Positions 33,446 to 42,523 of a DNA stretch of 64,000 bases are shown in pieces (the stretch's first letter is position 1; every line of letters starts with the position of its first letter). Both the position numbers and the translations under genes were made by a program. The notes beneath the pieces are model-generated. The model saw only the letters and a list, made by a program, of their open reading frames with translations. It did not search any database and was not told the DNA's origin. Location: assembly GCF_039909015.1 (NCBI RefSeq), contig NZ_CP150919.1, forward strand, positions 3,076,501 through 3,140,500, read 5' to 3'. Origin of the DNA: Pseudomonas grandcourensis. Its GTDB lineage: Bacteria; Pseudomonadota; Gammaproteobacteria; Pseudomonadales; Pseudomonadaceae.

Positions 33446-34004
33446 ATGAATCTCCCGTGTTGTTGATCTAATTCTTAGGTCTGGCAAACGGTGTTTCATG
33501 GCCAATTGCTGTGGCCGGGCGCAATCGCGCTACGCATCAGTGAGCAAGCGCTGCCCAATGCGTCGAAGCAAAAGGGGTGAATGAGCTATTGCAAAGATTG
33601 CACCAGTCGCAACGCACCTTCTTGTCAGAGGACCGATCGGGATGGGAAAAAGTTTCGACTTTTTTTCCACTTTGTGACCGACCGGTTTCGCCCCGAGAAA
33701 ATGAGTCTAGGCCAGAACTTAGAGCGGTAAAGGCCAGATGGCAAAATTGTTCGACAATCGGTTTGTAGCGGTACGGACGTGCCTGATCGAGGTGCAAACG
33801 CCCCGACGAAGTGCATGTTTTTTTGCGTTTTGGCCTCAAAAAGTCACTGGGCAGTCACATAAATGTGCGAGGTGACTTATCAGGCGCGCACCAATATGGT
33901 GCGTCGGTTTGAGTCCCGCATTTGGCCGAACCGCTGCCTTACTGCCCAGCTTGATGCCTTGTTATAGTTCGGGCCTCATTTTTGCCCGCAAAAGGATCAC
34001 TGGC
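33446..34004. other. Divergent intergenic region without recognised genes
   Basis: 559 bp between glgA (minus) and the crotonase gene (plus), so both promoters should lie here. An A/T-rich stem with a TTCG loop (AAAAAGT 33647-33653, ACTTTTT 33658-33664) stands in the middle. I could not assign -10/-35 elements with confidence. A 100-codon minus-strand frame at 33537-33839 does not look like a protein. Confidence 0.6.
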
Positions 34005-34817
34005 ATGTCTCAGTACAGCGCGTTCAACGTCGAACTGGCCGATAAAATCGCCCATGTGCAGATCAACCGTCCGGAGAAGATCAACTCGATGAACGCGGCG
34101 TTCTGGAGCGAGATCGTCGAGATCTTCCAGTGGATCGACGACACCGATGAAGTGCGGGTGGTGGTCCTCAGCGGGGCAGGCAAGCATTTCTCCTCGGGTA
34201 TCGACCTGATGATGCTGGCTGGCGTGGCCAATGAACTGGGCAAGGACGTGGGGCGCAATGCGCGCCTGTTGCGGCGCAAGATCCTCACCCTGCAAGCGTC
34301 GTTCAATGCCGTCGATAACTGCCGCAAGCCGGTGCTTGCGGCCATTCAGGGTTACTGCCTGGGGGGCGCCATCGACCTGATTGCCGCGTGCGACATGCGT
34401 TACGCCGCCGAGGACGCACAGTTTTCGATCAAGGAAATCGACATCGGCATGGCCGCCGACGTCGGCACGCTGCAACGCTTGCCGCGGATCATCGGTGACG
34501 GCATGCTGCGCGAACTGGCATACACTGGTCGCACGTTTGGCGCCGACGAAGCGCGGGGCATGGGCCTGGTCAATCGCGTCTACAGCGACAACGCCAGCCT
34601 GCTTGACGGCGTCATGGGCATTGCCCGCGAAATCGCCAGCAAGTCGCCGATCGCCGTCACCGGCACCAAGGAGATGATCAGCTACATGCGTGACCATCGC
34701 ATCGATGACGGCCTCGAATACATCGCCACCTGGAACGCCGCCATGCTGCAATCCACCGATCTGCGCGTGGCCATGGCCGCCCATATGAGCAAACAGAAAC
34801 CCGAATTTCTGGATTGA
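34005..34817 (+). CDS. Crotonase family, delta3,5-delta2,4-dienoyl-CoA isomerase-like
   Basis: Enoyl-CoA hydratase/isomerase superfamily, 270 residues. The oxyanion-hole segments are AGKHFSSGIDLMML and YCLGGAIDLIAACDMRY. The segment KEIDIGMAADVGTLQRLP closely resembles mitochondrial ECH1, where the Glu and Asp of this stretch are the catalytic acids; this supports dienoyl-CoA isomerase over simple hydratase. Role: degradation of unsaturated fatty acids with odd-position double bonds. ATG 34005 has AAAGGAT upstream; the frame before it lies in noncoding sequence. nudC follows 6 bp later, probably co-transcribed. Confidence 0.87.
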   Translation: MSQYSAFNVELADKIAHVQINRPEKINSMNAAFWSEIVEIFQWIDDTDEVRVVVLSGAGKHFSSGIDLMMLAGVANELGKDVGRNARLLRRKILTLQASFNAVDNCRKPVLAAIQGYCLGGAIDLIAACDMRYAAEDAQFSIKEIDIGMAADVGTLQRLPRIIGDGMLRELAYTGRTFGADEARGMGLVNRVYSDNASLLDGVMGIAREIASKSPIAVTGTKEMISYMRDHRIDDGLEYIATWNAAMLQSTDLRVAMAAHMSKQKPEFLD

Positions 34818-34823
34818 TTAACC

Positions 34824-35654
34824 ATGATTCCTCGCTGGACCACCGCAGTACTGGACACCGATCAACCCGGCGGCTGGGCCGTCGCGCGCAGCCCTGAAGG
34901 CTTTTTGTTCGATGACAATGGCGCACTGTTCCCGCGCGAATGGCTCAAGCGCCAGGACCTGTCGATCATTGCCGAACATGGCATCGGTCATCTCGATGGC
35001 GAACCGGTCTATCTGCTGGAATTGCGCAGTCACAGCGAAGTGCCGGGTTGCAACTGGAAAGGCCTGCGGGCGTTCATGCTCGAAGGCGACCACACGCTCT
35101 ACAAGGTGCTCGGTTACGCCGCGCAGATCGGCACCTGGGCCCGCGAGCACCGTTTTTGCGGTAACTGCGGTCAGGCCATGACCCAGGTGCCGCGCGAACG
35201 GGCGATGTATTGCCAGCCGTGCGATCTGCGCAGCTACCCACGGATTTCGCCGAGCATGATCGTACTGGTGACCCGAGGCGATGAAGTGCTGTTGGCACGC
35301 TCACCGCGTTTTGTCAGCGGTGTCTACAGCACGTTGGCGGGGTTTGCCGAGCCGGGCGAATCGGCCGAGGACTGCCTGATTCGCGAGGTTCGTGAAGAGG
35401 TGAGCATCGAGGTCAGGAACATCCAGTACCTGGGCAGCCAGTGCTGGCCGTTCCCGCACTCGATGATGCTCGGCTTTCACGCCGAATATGCCGGTGGCGA
35501 GATCGTCTGTCAGGAAGACGAGATCGAGGACGCCCAGTGGTTCAACGTGCACGAGCTGCCGCCGTTGCCGGCGTCACGCTCGATTGCCCGTTACCTGATC
35601 GACGTCTACGTGGCGCGGCGTTTAGGCCACGCTGAACCAGTGCTGCCAGGCTAG
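34824..35654 (+). CDS. nudC: NADH pyrophosphatase / NAD-RNA decapping hydrolase NudC
   Basis: Nudix hydrolase cleaving NAD(H) to NMN(H) and AMP and, in E. coli, removing NAD caps from RNA. 276 residues. Zinc ribbon FCGNCG and YCQPCD (four Cys). Nudix box from [20 protein letters not shown]. The NudC signature, usually SQPWPFPxS, reads SQCWPFPHS here, with Cys for the first Pro; the rest of the motif is intact. The 3' end overlaps the convergent TSUP gene by 33 bp. Confidence 0.93.
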   Translation: MIPRWTTAVLDTDQPGGWAVARSPEGFLFDDNGALFPREWLKRQDLSIIAEHGIGHLDGEPVYLLELRSHSEVPGCNWKGLRAFMLEGDHTLYKVLGYAAQIGTWAREHRFCGNCGQAMTQVPRERAMYCQPCDLRSYPRISPSMIVLVTRGDEVLLARSPRFVSGVYSTLAGFAEPGESAEDCLIREVREEVSIEVRNIQYLGSQCWPFPHSMMLGFHAEYAGGEIVCQEDEIEDAQWFNVHELPPLPASRSIARYLIDVYVARRLGHAEPVLPG

Positions 35655-36401
35655 GCGCACGGTCAGGCCCAGCACCACGGTGATGAACACCGGACGAATG
35701 AATTTCGCGCCGCCGCTGATGGCGGTGCGGGCGCCGAAGAAGGCGCCGACCATCAACGACGAGCCCATGCTCAGGCCGATGATCCAGTCCACCTGACCGG
35801 AAAAGATGAAGATCGACAGTGCCGCCGCGTTGCTGACGAAGTTCATGCTGCGCGCCACACCGCTGGCCTTCACCAGGTCGATGGGGTAGAGCAGCAGGCT
35901 GCTCACGGTCCAGAACGCGCCCGTGCCGGGACCGGCCACGCCGTCATAGAAGCCAAGGCTGAAGCCCTGGGTCGACTGCCACTTTTTCTTGATCGGTGCC
36001 TCGCTGTCCAGCGGCGCTTTCGGCGTGCCGCCAAACAAGAGATAGACACCGCAAGCGAAGACGATCACCGGCAGCATTTTGTTCAGCCATTCCGCCGGCA
36101 GGTAATGCGCGACCACGGCACCGGTCAAAGCGCCGACCAGGGTGCCGACGATGGCGTGCACCCATTGCGCGGGGTGGAACAGCTTGCGGCGGTAGAAGGT
36201 GTAGCTGGCAATGGCCGAGCCGAAGGTCGAACTGAGCTTGTTGGTGCCCAGCACCAGGTGCGGCGGCAGGCCGGCAGTCAGCAAGGCCGGAGTGGTCAAC
36301 AGCCCACCGCCACCGGCGATGGCGTCGATGAAACCGGCAACAAAAGCGACAAGGGCCAGGATGGCCAGGGTAGAGAGGTCAACGCTGAGTTCGAAAGGCA
36401 T
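35622..36401 (-). CDS. TSUP (TauE/SafE) family membrane permease
   Basis: 259-residue integral membrane protein with about eight hydrophobic helices. It has the family repeat motifs [22 protein letters not shown] and [20 protein letters not shown] near the N terminus and the matching second-half repeat with [19 protein letters not shown] proteins export or import small organosulfur or C2 anions such as sulfite, sulfoacetate or thiosulfate; the substrate is not deducible here. The gene is convergent with, and overlaps the end of, nudC; no terminator separates them. Confidence 0.88.
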   Translation of the reverse strand: MPFELSVDLSTLAILALVAFVAGFIDAIAGGGGLLTTPALLTAGLPPHLVLGTNKLSSTFGSAIASYTFYRRKLFHPAQWVHAIVGTLVGALTGAVVAHYLPAEWLNKMLPVIVFACGVYLLFGGTPKAPLDSEAPIKKKWQSTQGFSLGFYDGVAGPGTGAFWTVSSLLLYPIDLVKASGVARSMNFVSNAAALSIFIFSGQVDWIIGLSMGSSLMVGAFFGARTAISGGAKFIRPVFITVVLGLTVRLAWQHWFSVA

Positions 36402-36480
36402 GGGATCGGCTTAATCGGCGGGTGCAGAAGGGCTGCGGGGAAGGGGGGACATATTACCCACCCGAACAACACAACACCAA

Positions 36481-36571
36481 TGTGGGAGCGAGCTTGCTCG
36501 CGATGGCGGCTGAACATTCAACAAATCTGTTGCCTGTCACACCGCTATCGCGAGCAAGCTCGCTCCCACAG
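36481..36571. repeat. REP doublet
   Basis: Inverted pair (36481-36506, 36546-36571) between the DUF1348 stop and the TSUP start. Confidence 0.9.
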
Positions 36572-36590
36572 GGATTAGTGCGAATTCAAA

Positions 36591-37067
36591 TTACAGGCCC
36601 AGATCCGACAGGCTTGGATGATCGTCAGGCCTACGCCCCAGCGGCCAGTGGTACTTGCGCTCGCTTTCCTTGATCGGCATGTCGTTGATGCTGGCGAAGC
36701 GGTGGGCCATCAGGCCGTCCTCGTTGAACTCCCAGTTTTCGTTGCCGTAGGAGCGGAACCAGTTGCCCGAATCGTCGTGCCATTCATAGGCATAACGCAC
36801 GGCAATGCGATTATCGGTAAATGCCCAGAGCTCCTTGATCAGCCGGTAATCCAACTCCTTGGCCCATTTGCGGGTCAGGAAGCCCTTGGCTTCTTCGCGG
36901 TTGTGGGCGAACTCGGCGCGGTTGCGCCATTGGGTGTCCAGGGTGTAGGCCAAGGACACCCGCTCGGGGTCCCGGGAGTTCCAGCCGTCTTCGGCCAGGC
37001 GAACTTTTTCAATGGCCGATTCACGGGTGAAAGGGGGTAATGGCGGACGAACTTCGGCATTAGACAT
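36591..37067 (-). CDS. DUF1348 / NTF2-like (SnoaL-fold) protein
   Basis: 158 residues. The family core is visible: [52 protein letters not shown] and [18 protein letters not shown]. Cytosolic small alpha+beta-barrel protein of unknown activity. ATG 37067 has GAGAATT upstream; the frame extends further only into the spacer. It lies 55 bp downstream of a TetR regulator on the same strand, so it is probably co-transcribed with it and controlled through the operator at 37699-37712. Confidence 0.85.
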   Translation of the reverse strand: MSNAEVRPPLPPFTRESAIEKVRLAEDGWNSRDPERVSLAYTLDTQWRNRAEFAHNREEAKGFLTRKWAKELDYRLIKELWAFTDNRIAVRYAYEWHDDSGNWFRSYGNENWEFNEDGLMAHRFASINDMPIKESERKYHWPLGRRPDDHPSLSDLGL

Positions 37068-37122
37068 TTCAATTCTCCGTATCAAGTTAATGTTCAAACA
37101 ACTGTCGAGCTTGATCAGGTTG

Positions 37123-37686
37123 CTACAGGTCCAACAACTTTCGTGCCATGCATTGCGCATTATCGGCGGCACTGTGATCACCCATTACAAGCGCCACGGT
37201 AATGGCACCGTCGATCAGGATCAGCAGCTGTCTGGCCAGCAACTGCGGATCCTCGGCACCCTGTTCGGTACACAGCTCGCACACGTAGTCGAGCAGCTTT
37301 TGTTTATGCTCTTTGGCGACCAGGCGCACCGGGTCTTGCGGGTCGCCGGTTTCACCGCTGGTGTTGATGAAGGCGCAGCCGCGGAAATCTTCGGAGGCGA
37401 ACCACGATTTGAGCACGTTAAACAGGTTGAGCAGTCGCTCGGCCGGGGTTTGTGCCTGGCCGACTGCGCCTCTGTACCAGTGCATCCAGCGCTGGTCGCG
37501 GCGTTGGAGGGCGGCCACCACCAGTTCGTCCTTGTTGGCGAAGTAGCGGTAGATGCTTTTTCTGGAGACGCCGGCGGTTTTCACCAGAAGATCCATGCCA
37601 GTGGCGGCTATGCCACTTTTGTAGATCAACTTTTCGGTGACATCCAGAATGATGTCGCGTGTGTCATTGCTAGTGATTTCGTTCAT
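37123..37686 (-). CDS. TetR/AcrR family transcriptional regulator
   Basis: 187 residues. N-terminal HTH (about residues 10-55; [21 protein letters not shown], then [18 protein letters not shown]) with a ligand domain containing the typical [12 protein letters not shown] stretch of the TetR_C subfamily found next to small-molecule detoxification genes. ATG 37686 is preferred since the operator-like palindrome 37699-37712 lies just upstream; a start at 37716 would put that palindrome inside the coding region. The downstream DUF1348 gene is the likely partner. Ligand unknown. Confidence 0.85.
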   Translation of the reverse strand: MNEITSNDTRDIILDVTEKLIYKSGIAATGMDLLVKTAGVSRKSIYRYFANKDELVVAALQRRDQRWMHWYRGAVGQAQTPAERLLNLFNVLKSWFASEDFRGCAFINTSGETGDPQDPVRLVAKEHKQKLLDYVCELCTEQGAEDPQLLARQLLILIDGAITVALVMGDHSAADNAQCMARKLLDL

Positions 37687-37698
37687 GTGATGTACAGT

Positions 37699-37712
37699 AG
37701 AACGATCGTTCT
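37699..37712. promoter_or_regulatory. Operator-like perfect palindrome for the TetR regulator
   Basis: AGAACGATCGTTCT, a perfect 14-bp palindrome 13 bp before the TetR start codon. Size, symmetry and position fit an autoregulatory TetR operator. The core AACGATCGTT resembles AcrR-type sites in general form. Confidence 0.7.
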
Positions 37713-37753
37713 CCATCGTCAATCGTTGTTTTTGTAGTGTCTGATAAATGGTC

Positions 37754-37819
37754 TTCGCGAGCAGGCTCGCTCCCACATTGAAATGCATTCTCCTGTGGGA
37801 GCGAGCCTGCTCGCGAAGG
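37754..37819. repeat. REP doublet
   Basis: Inverted pair of the GCGAGCAGGCTCGC variant between the divergent TetR and pssA genes. Confidence 0.9.
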
Positions 37820-37902
37820 GGACATTACAGACAGTAACAAGACCCGAACCTTTGCATGGTGTAAGCTCTCGGGTTCTTCGGATTCGACCCATTGCGAGCC
37901 CT

Positions 37903-39246
37903 ATGCCGTCGCTTTTCAAACGCTCCCTGCTGCCCAAGTTGCGCAGTTTTCCGCTGGCGGCCGATGCCGTTGGCGTCCTCTCCGGCGCTGCAGAATTCCG
38001 TCATTGCCTGCTGGAGAAAATCGCCAGCGCGACCCGGCGCATTTACATCGTTGCGCTGTACCTGCAACAGGATGAAGCCGGCCAGGAAATTCTCGATGCC
38101 TTGCACGCGGCCAAACTGGCGCGTCCGGAACTGGACGTGGTGGTGGTCGTCGACTGGCTGCGCGCCCAGCGCGGCCTGATCGGTGCCGGCAAGCAACCGG
38201 GCAACTCCGCCTGGTATCAGGAAATGACCCGCACCCATGCCAGCGAAGTGCCGATCTACGGCGTCCCGGTACAAACCCGCGAACTGTTCGGTGTGCTGCA
38301 CCTTAAAGGCTTCGTGATCGATGACTGCGTGATCTACAGCGGCGCGAGCCTGAACAACGTCTATCTGCACAAGTTCGACAAGTACCGCTACGACCGCTAT
38401 CACCTGCTGCACAATCGTGAACTGGCCGATTCGATGCAGCATCTGGTGCAGCATGGCCTGGTGGCGTCCAAGGCGGTGCACCGCCTCGACCTGCCGAACC
38501 TGCCGACCACCCGCAGCCTGCGCAATGACATCGGTGACCTGCGCAGCCGCCTCAAGCACGCGGCGTACGACACCACGCGGGGCACCACCGACAGGAGCGG
38601 TTTGTCTGTCAGCCCGTTGCTCGGCGTCGGCAAGAACAATCCGCTGAACCGAGTGATCTGCGAACTGATCGCCAGCGCCCAGCAGCAACTGACCATTTGC
38701 ACCCCGTACTTCAACTTGCCGCTGGCGATCATCCGCGAGATCAATCGCGCGCTGGCCCGCGGGGTGAAGATCGACATTGTGGTCGGCGACAAGACGGCCA
38801 ACGACTTCTACATTCCCCCGAGTGAACCGTTCCGGGTCATTTCGGCGCTGCCGTACCTGTACGAAATCAGCTTGCGCCGGTTTGCCAAGCGCCATCAGCG
38901 CAACATCGACAGCGGGCAGTTGAACCTGCACCTGTGGCGTGATGGCGACAACACCTATCACCTCAAGGGCATGTGGATCGACCGGCGCTATACCTTGCTG
39001 ACCGGCAACAACCTCAACCCGCGGGCGTTTCGACTCGATCTGGAAAATGCCTTGTTGATCGATGATCCCCATGGCGAACTGCTGGAGCCGCGTCGCAAAG
39101 AGCTGGCGGAGATCTTCCAGCACACCCGGCGAATCGAGCACTTCCAGAACCTGGAAACCCTGGTCGAATACCCGGCGGGCGTGGCCAAGTTCCTCAAGCG
39201 TGTGAGTCGCGTGCGGATCGAGAGGCTGCTCTATCGCATTCTGTAA
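37903..39246 (+). CDS. pssA: CDP-diacylglycerol--serine O-phosphatidyltransferase (PLD type) PssA
   Basis: Makes phosphatidylserine from CDP-DAG and serine, the precursor of phosphatidylethanolamine. 447 residues, close to E. coli PssA (451). Two HKD (HxKxxxxD) motifs: LHLKGFVIDDCVIYSGASLN in the first half and YHLKGMWIDRRYTLLTGNN in the second, each followed by the expected Ser/Gly-Asn segment. ATG 37903 starts MPSLFKRSLLPKL, the family N terminus; the frame upstream runs into REP sequence and is not coding. Peripheral membrane enzyme. No partner gene in operon. Confidence 0.92.
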   Translation: MPSLFKRSLLPKLRSFPLAADAVGVLSGAAEFRHCLLEKIASATRRIYIVALYLQQDEAGQEILDALHAAKLARPELDVVVVVDWLRAQRGLIGAGKQPGNSAWYQEMTRTHASEVPIYGVPVQTRELFGVLHLKGFVIDDCVIYSGASLNNVYLHKFDKYRYDRYHLLHNRELADSMQHLVQHGLVASKAVHRLDLPNLPTTRSLRNDIGDLRSRLKHAAYDTTRGTTDRSGLSVSPLLGVGKNNPLNRVICELIASAQQQLTICTPYFNLPLAIIREINRALARGVKIDIVVGDKTANDFYIPPSEPFRVISALPYLYEISLRRFAKRHQRNIDSGQLNLHLWRDGDNTYHLKGMWIDRRYTLLTGNNLNPRAFRLDLENALLIDDPHGELLEPRRKELAEIFQHTRRIEHFQNLETLVEYPAGVAKFLKRVSRVRIERLLYRIL

Positions 39247-39266
39247 AGTCGGTGGATCTCAGGAAA

Positions 39267-39293
39267 GCTATCGCGAGCAAGCTCGCTGCCTCA
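39267..39293. repeat. Single, degenerate REP unit
   Basis: TATCGCGAGCAAGCTCGCTG followed by CCTCAGG instead of the usual CCCACAG, after pssA. No inverted mate nearby. Confidence 0.7.
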
Positions 39294-39372
39294 GGGTTAT
39301 TCGATCAGCGTTGAGCGGGTGGTTTCAGCTAATATGCCCCCACTCGAACAAGAACAGGGCTCGCCGCGATCC

Positions 39373-40389
39373 ATGTCGGAAAAAGACACCATCTCCATTC
39401 AACTGGTGCGTGAAGCACTGTTGCAAAGCTGCACGCCAGGAATCGCCACGGACGAGGTGTTGAGCAAGGTCGGCATCGACCCGCTGCTATTGGGCAGCAC
39501 CGACGCCCGTGTTCCGGCCACGGCTTATGCGCGCCTGTGGCGGTTGCTGGCACGGCGCGGGGATGATGAGTTCTTTGGCATGGACCCGCGCAAACTGAAA
39601 TCCGGCAGCTTCGCGTTCCTGTGTCGCAGCGCCATGCTCCAGTCCAGCGTGGCGGCGGGAGTGGCCAGTGGCCTGGGGTTTCTGTCGTTGATACTCGAAC
39701 ACTTGCCGGCGCAGTTGGTGCGTCAGCAAAGCCTGGCGGAAATCGTCCTGCTGGAGGACGACAATGACCCGCGCCGGGCCTTCACCTATTTCACTTACTG
39801 GATGATCGTGCATGGTGTTGCCTGCTGGCTGGCAGGGCGGCGGATTCCGATCCTGGCCATCGAACTGCGCTGTTCGAAACCGGATTTCTGCGATGACTAC
39901 CAGGTTATGTTTTCCGAGAACCTGCGTTTCGACCGTCCGCGCACGCGGATGATTTTCTCCGCCGATTGCCTGGACCTGCCCATCAAGCGCAGCCCTGAAG
40001 AGCTCGAGCGATTCCTGGCCCGTGCGCCGGCGAACATTCTGGTGAAGTACCGCGATCCGCAGAGCCTGGCCAGCCGCATCAAACACGACCTGCGTCACTT
40101 GCCGGCCGAACACTGGCCGGAAACCGAAGCCCTGGCGCAACGCCTGTGCATGTCGGCCTCAACCTTGCGCCGCCGGCTGGCCGAAGAAGGGCAAACCTAC
40201 CAGGGCCTCAAGGACGGCGTGCGCAAGGAACTGGCGATTGTCTGGCTGGCCGAACCCTCGATCAGCTTCAGCGAAATCGCCACGCGGCTGGGGTTCGCTG
40301 ACGTCAGTTCGTTCTACAAGGCGTTTCGCAAGTGGTCGGGGTCAAATCCGGGGCATTACCGCAGTCTGATACTCAATGACACCGAGTGA
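39373..40389 (+). CDS. AraC family transcriptional regulator (Arabinose_bd-type N-terminal domain)
   Basis: 338 residues. N-terminal OruR/PF12625-like effector domain (about 10-210; SFAFLCRSAMLQSSVAAGV is typical) and a C-terminal AraC double HTH (about 235-335; CMSASTLRRRLAEEGQTY, then SFSEIATRLGFADVSSFYKAFRKW). Start at ATG 39373 (MSEKDTIS) is plausible but there is no strong ribosome site; ATG 39334 is an alternative. Such regulators usually control amino-acid or fatty-acid/ester catabolism; the target is not evident, and the gene is convergent with a LEA-like gene. Confidence 0.88.
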   Translation: MSEKDTISIQLVREALLQSCTPGIATDEVLSKVGIDPLLLGSTDARVPATAYARLWRLLARRGDDEFFGMDPRKLKSGSFAFLCRSAMLQSSVAAGVASGLGFLSLILEHLPAQLVRQQSLAEIVLLEDDNDPRRAFTYFTYWMIVHGVACWLAGRRIPILAIELRCSKPDFCDDYQVMFSENLRFDRPRTRMIFSADCLDLPIKRSPEELERFLARAPANILVKYRDPQSLASRIKHDLRHLPAEHWPETEALAQRLCMSASTLRRRLAEEGQTYQGLKDGVRKELAIVWLAEPSISFSEIATRLGFADVSSFYKAFRKWSGSNPGHYRSLILNDTE

Positions 40390-40424
40390 ACTCTGCGGCG
40401 CAATAGGCATTTCTTCGCAGGCGT

Positions 40425-40895
40425 TTAACGGCTGTCAGTGGTCGATCTCGGCAGATTGAGCGTGCCACTGTCCACGAAACGCGTCGTGTTGAACACCCCA
40501 CCCGAGAGCTTGCCGTGCAGGATATAGGGCATGTTGTTCAGCGTTTTCATTTGGCTGATGCCATAGGTCTGGCGGATCACCGACAACGCCGAAACGCTGA
40601 CCGGTACGCTTACGACGACGTCGGAAAAACGCCCGATTGTGCCCCTCTCATCGGTGACGCCGGAGGCGAATGGCTGGCCATTGATGTCCAGATCCAACGC
40701 AACCCCGCTGTAGGTGAGAATGTTGTCATTGGGGTTTTGCACGCGGATTTTTACGGCAAAACGCACTTCCATGCCTTCGCCTTGCAGGGGCTCGACACCC
40801 ACGACGTTGATTTTCAACGGGTCTCGATTGGGCAGTGAGGAACAGGCGCTCAGGCAGAGCAGGAGGGAAATCAGGACCGTGTGGAGGCTGCGCAT
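40425..40895 (-). CDS. LEA type 2 / WHy-domain lipoprotein
   Basis: 156 residues with a lipoprotein signal (LLLCLSACSS, Cys18). The mature part is a single WHy/LEA_2 beta-sandwich domain: INVVGVEPLQGEGMEVRFAV, VRIQNPND-like VRVQNPNDNILTYSG, and ALDLDINGQPFASG. Family members are linked to desiccation or cold tolerance in plants; bacterial function is poorly known. ATG 40895 gives the signal peptide. A strong terminator separates it from the xanP-like gene upstream, so it should have its own promoter or be a low-level readthrough gene. Confidence 0.87.
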   Translation of the reverse strand: MRSLHTVLISLLLCLSACSSLPNRDPLKINVVGVEPLQGEGMEVRFAVKIRVQNPNDNILTYSGVALDLDINGQPFASGVTDERGTIGRFSDVVVSVPVSVSALSVIRQTYGISQMKTLNNMPYILHGKLSGGVFNTTRFVDSGTLNLPRSTTDSR

Positions 40896-40912
40896 GGACG
40901 TGCTCTCATCTG

Positions 40913-40942
40913 AAAAAAGGCTGAACCGCCAGCGGCTCAGCC
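40913..40942 (-). terminator. Strong intrinsic terminator after the xanP-like gene
   Basis: On the minus strand, a GC-rich interrupted hairpin (arms GGCTGA-x-CCGC and GCGG-x-TCAGCC, 40919-40942) followed by TTTTTT (40913-40918). It begins 11 bp after the permease stop. Confidence 0.9.
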
Positions 40943-40953
40943 CTTGAGTCCGA

Positions 40954-42426
40954 CTAGTGGTTCGACTGTGCGACCACCGCGGCCATTGCGGGTTCATCCC
41001 TGGCGGTCACATCGGGGTTCTGCATGACCTGAAGCACTGAGGCTTCCGGATCGAATTCGTCCTCTTCCAGTTCGATGAATTCCTCGGGCAGGAAGATATT
41101 AAGAACGATAGCGCACAGCGCGCCGACGGTGATGGGCGATTCGAAAATGTTGTGCAGGGCCTTGGGCAGTTCACGCAAGACTTCCGGTACGGCGGCCACA
41201 CCCAGGCCCATGCCGATGGAAATCGCCACGATCAGCATGTTGCGCCGATGCAGGCCGGCCTCGGCGAGAATCTTGATCCCGGCCACTGCGACGGTGCCGA
41301 ACATCACCAGCTCCGCGCCGCCGAGCACCGGTTTCGGCATCAGTTGCAGCACCGCGCCGATCATCGGGAACAGGCCAAGCACTACCAGCAATCCGGCAAT
41401 GAAAAACGCCACGTAGCGGCTGGCCACGCCGGTGAGCTGGATAACCCCGTTGTTCTGGGCGAAGGTCACCATCGGCATGCTGTTGAACACCGCCGCCATG
41501 GCCGAGTTGAGGCCATCGGCGAGCAGGCCGGACTTGATCCGGCGAATGTACACCGGGCCTTTGACCGGTTGCCGGGAGATCATCGAGTTGGCCGTGAGGT
41601 CGCCGGCGGCCTCCAGCGGCGACACCAGGAAGATCACCGCCACCGGAATGAACGCCACCCAATCGAAGGAGAACCCGTACTTGAAGGGTACCGGTACGCT
41701 CATCAGCGGTACTTCGGGCAGGCTGTTGAAATCCACCTGGCCCATGAGCCATGCCACGACGTAGCCCAGGGTCAGGCCGATGACAATCGCCCCCAGGCGC
41801 AGAAACGGCACGTCCACCCGGTTCAACACCACGATGGTGCCCAGCACCAGCGCCGCCAGGGCCAGGTGGCTGGCCGCCCCCAGATCCTGTGCACCGAAGC
41901 CGCCGGCGATGTCGGTCATCGCCACCTTGATCAGCGATAGGCCCATCAGCGTGATGATGGTGCCGGTCACCACCGGGGTGATCAGCATGCGCAGTTTGCC
42001 GATGAACTGGCTCAACACCACTTCAATGAACGCGGCAAAAAAGCATACGCCGAAGATGGTCGAGAGAATCTCATCGGCGCCGCCGCCCCGGGCCTTGACC
42101 ATGAAGCCGGCACTGAGAATCACACTGATGAACGAGAAACTGGTGCCTTGCAGGCACAACAGGCCCGAGCCCACCGGGCCGAATCGCCGCGCCTGGACGA
42201 AGGTGCCCAGGCCGGAGACGAACAGCGCCATGCTGATCAGGTAGGGAATTTCGCTTTGCAGGCCCAGGGCACTGCCCATGATCAGCGTCGGGGTGATGAT
42301 GCCGACGAAACTTGCCAGCACGTGTTGCAGGGCGGCGAAGACGGTGGCGGTCAGATGCGGGCGGTCATCGAGGCCGTAGATCAGGTCGCTGTGGCGTGGA
42401 GCGGGGGCTTTTTCGGAGGCGGTCAT
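40954..42426 (-). CDS. NCS2/NAT family purine (xanthine/uracil-type) permease, XanP-like
   Basis: 490 residues, about 14 hydrophobic helices. The nucleobase transporter signature is clear: FAQNNGVIQLTGVASRYV (NAT motif, Gln-Asn-Asn-Gly), with a preceding LEAAGDLTANS segment that in this family holds the conserved Glu for purine binding. These match XanP/XanQ xanthine:H+ symporters better than UraA. Import of xanthine or urate is inferred. The cytosolic C-terminal tail is acidic. It ends at the terminator at 40913-40942. Confidence 0.88.
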   Translation of the reverse strand: MTASEKAPAPRHSDLIYGLDDRPHLTATVFAALQHVLASFVGIITPTLIMGSALGLQSEIPYLISMALFVSGLGTFVQARRFGPVGSGLLCLQGTSFSFISVILSAGFMVKARGGGADEILSTIFGVCFFAAFIEVVLSQFIGKLRMLITPVVTGTIITLMGLSLIKVAMTDIAGGFGAQDLGAASHLALAALVLGTIVVLNRVDVPFLRLGAIVIGLTLGYVVAWLMGQVDFNSLPEVPLMSVPVPFKYGFSFDWVAFIPVAVIFLVSPLEAAGDLTANSMISRQPVKGPVYIRRIKSGLLADGLNSAMAAVFNSMPMVTFAQNNGVIQLTGVASRYVAFFIAGLLVVLGLFPMIGAVLQLMPKPVLGGAELVMFGTVAVAGIKILAEAGLHRRNMLIVAISIGMGLGVAAVPEVLRELPKALHNIFESPITVGALCAIVLNIFLPEEFIELEEDEFDPEASVLQVMQNPDVTARDEPAMAAVVAQSNH

Positions 42427-42523
42427 GGTGGTTTGCGTGCCAGAAGGCGGGCCGGGTCAGAAAATGGAGGCGCAGGATGCCAGAACCGCCCGGCCACGGC
42501 AAAAGAACCTCCAAAACAGCGAC

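Noticed and set aside
31979..33466. 495-codon plus-strand frame opposite glgA
   Set aside because: Antisense shadow of glgA; low-complexity Gly/Val/His composition.
33537..33839. 100-codon minus-strand frame in the glgA upstream region
   Set aside because: Composition (Ser/Cys/Arg-rich, no hydrophobic core) and lack of ribosome site suggest chance; it also covers the likely promoter region.
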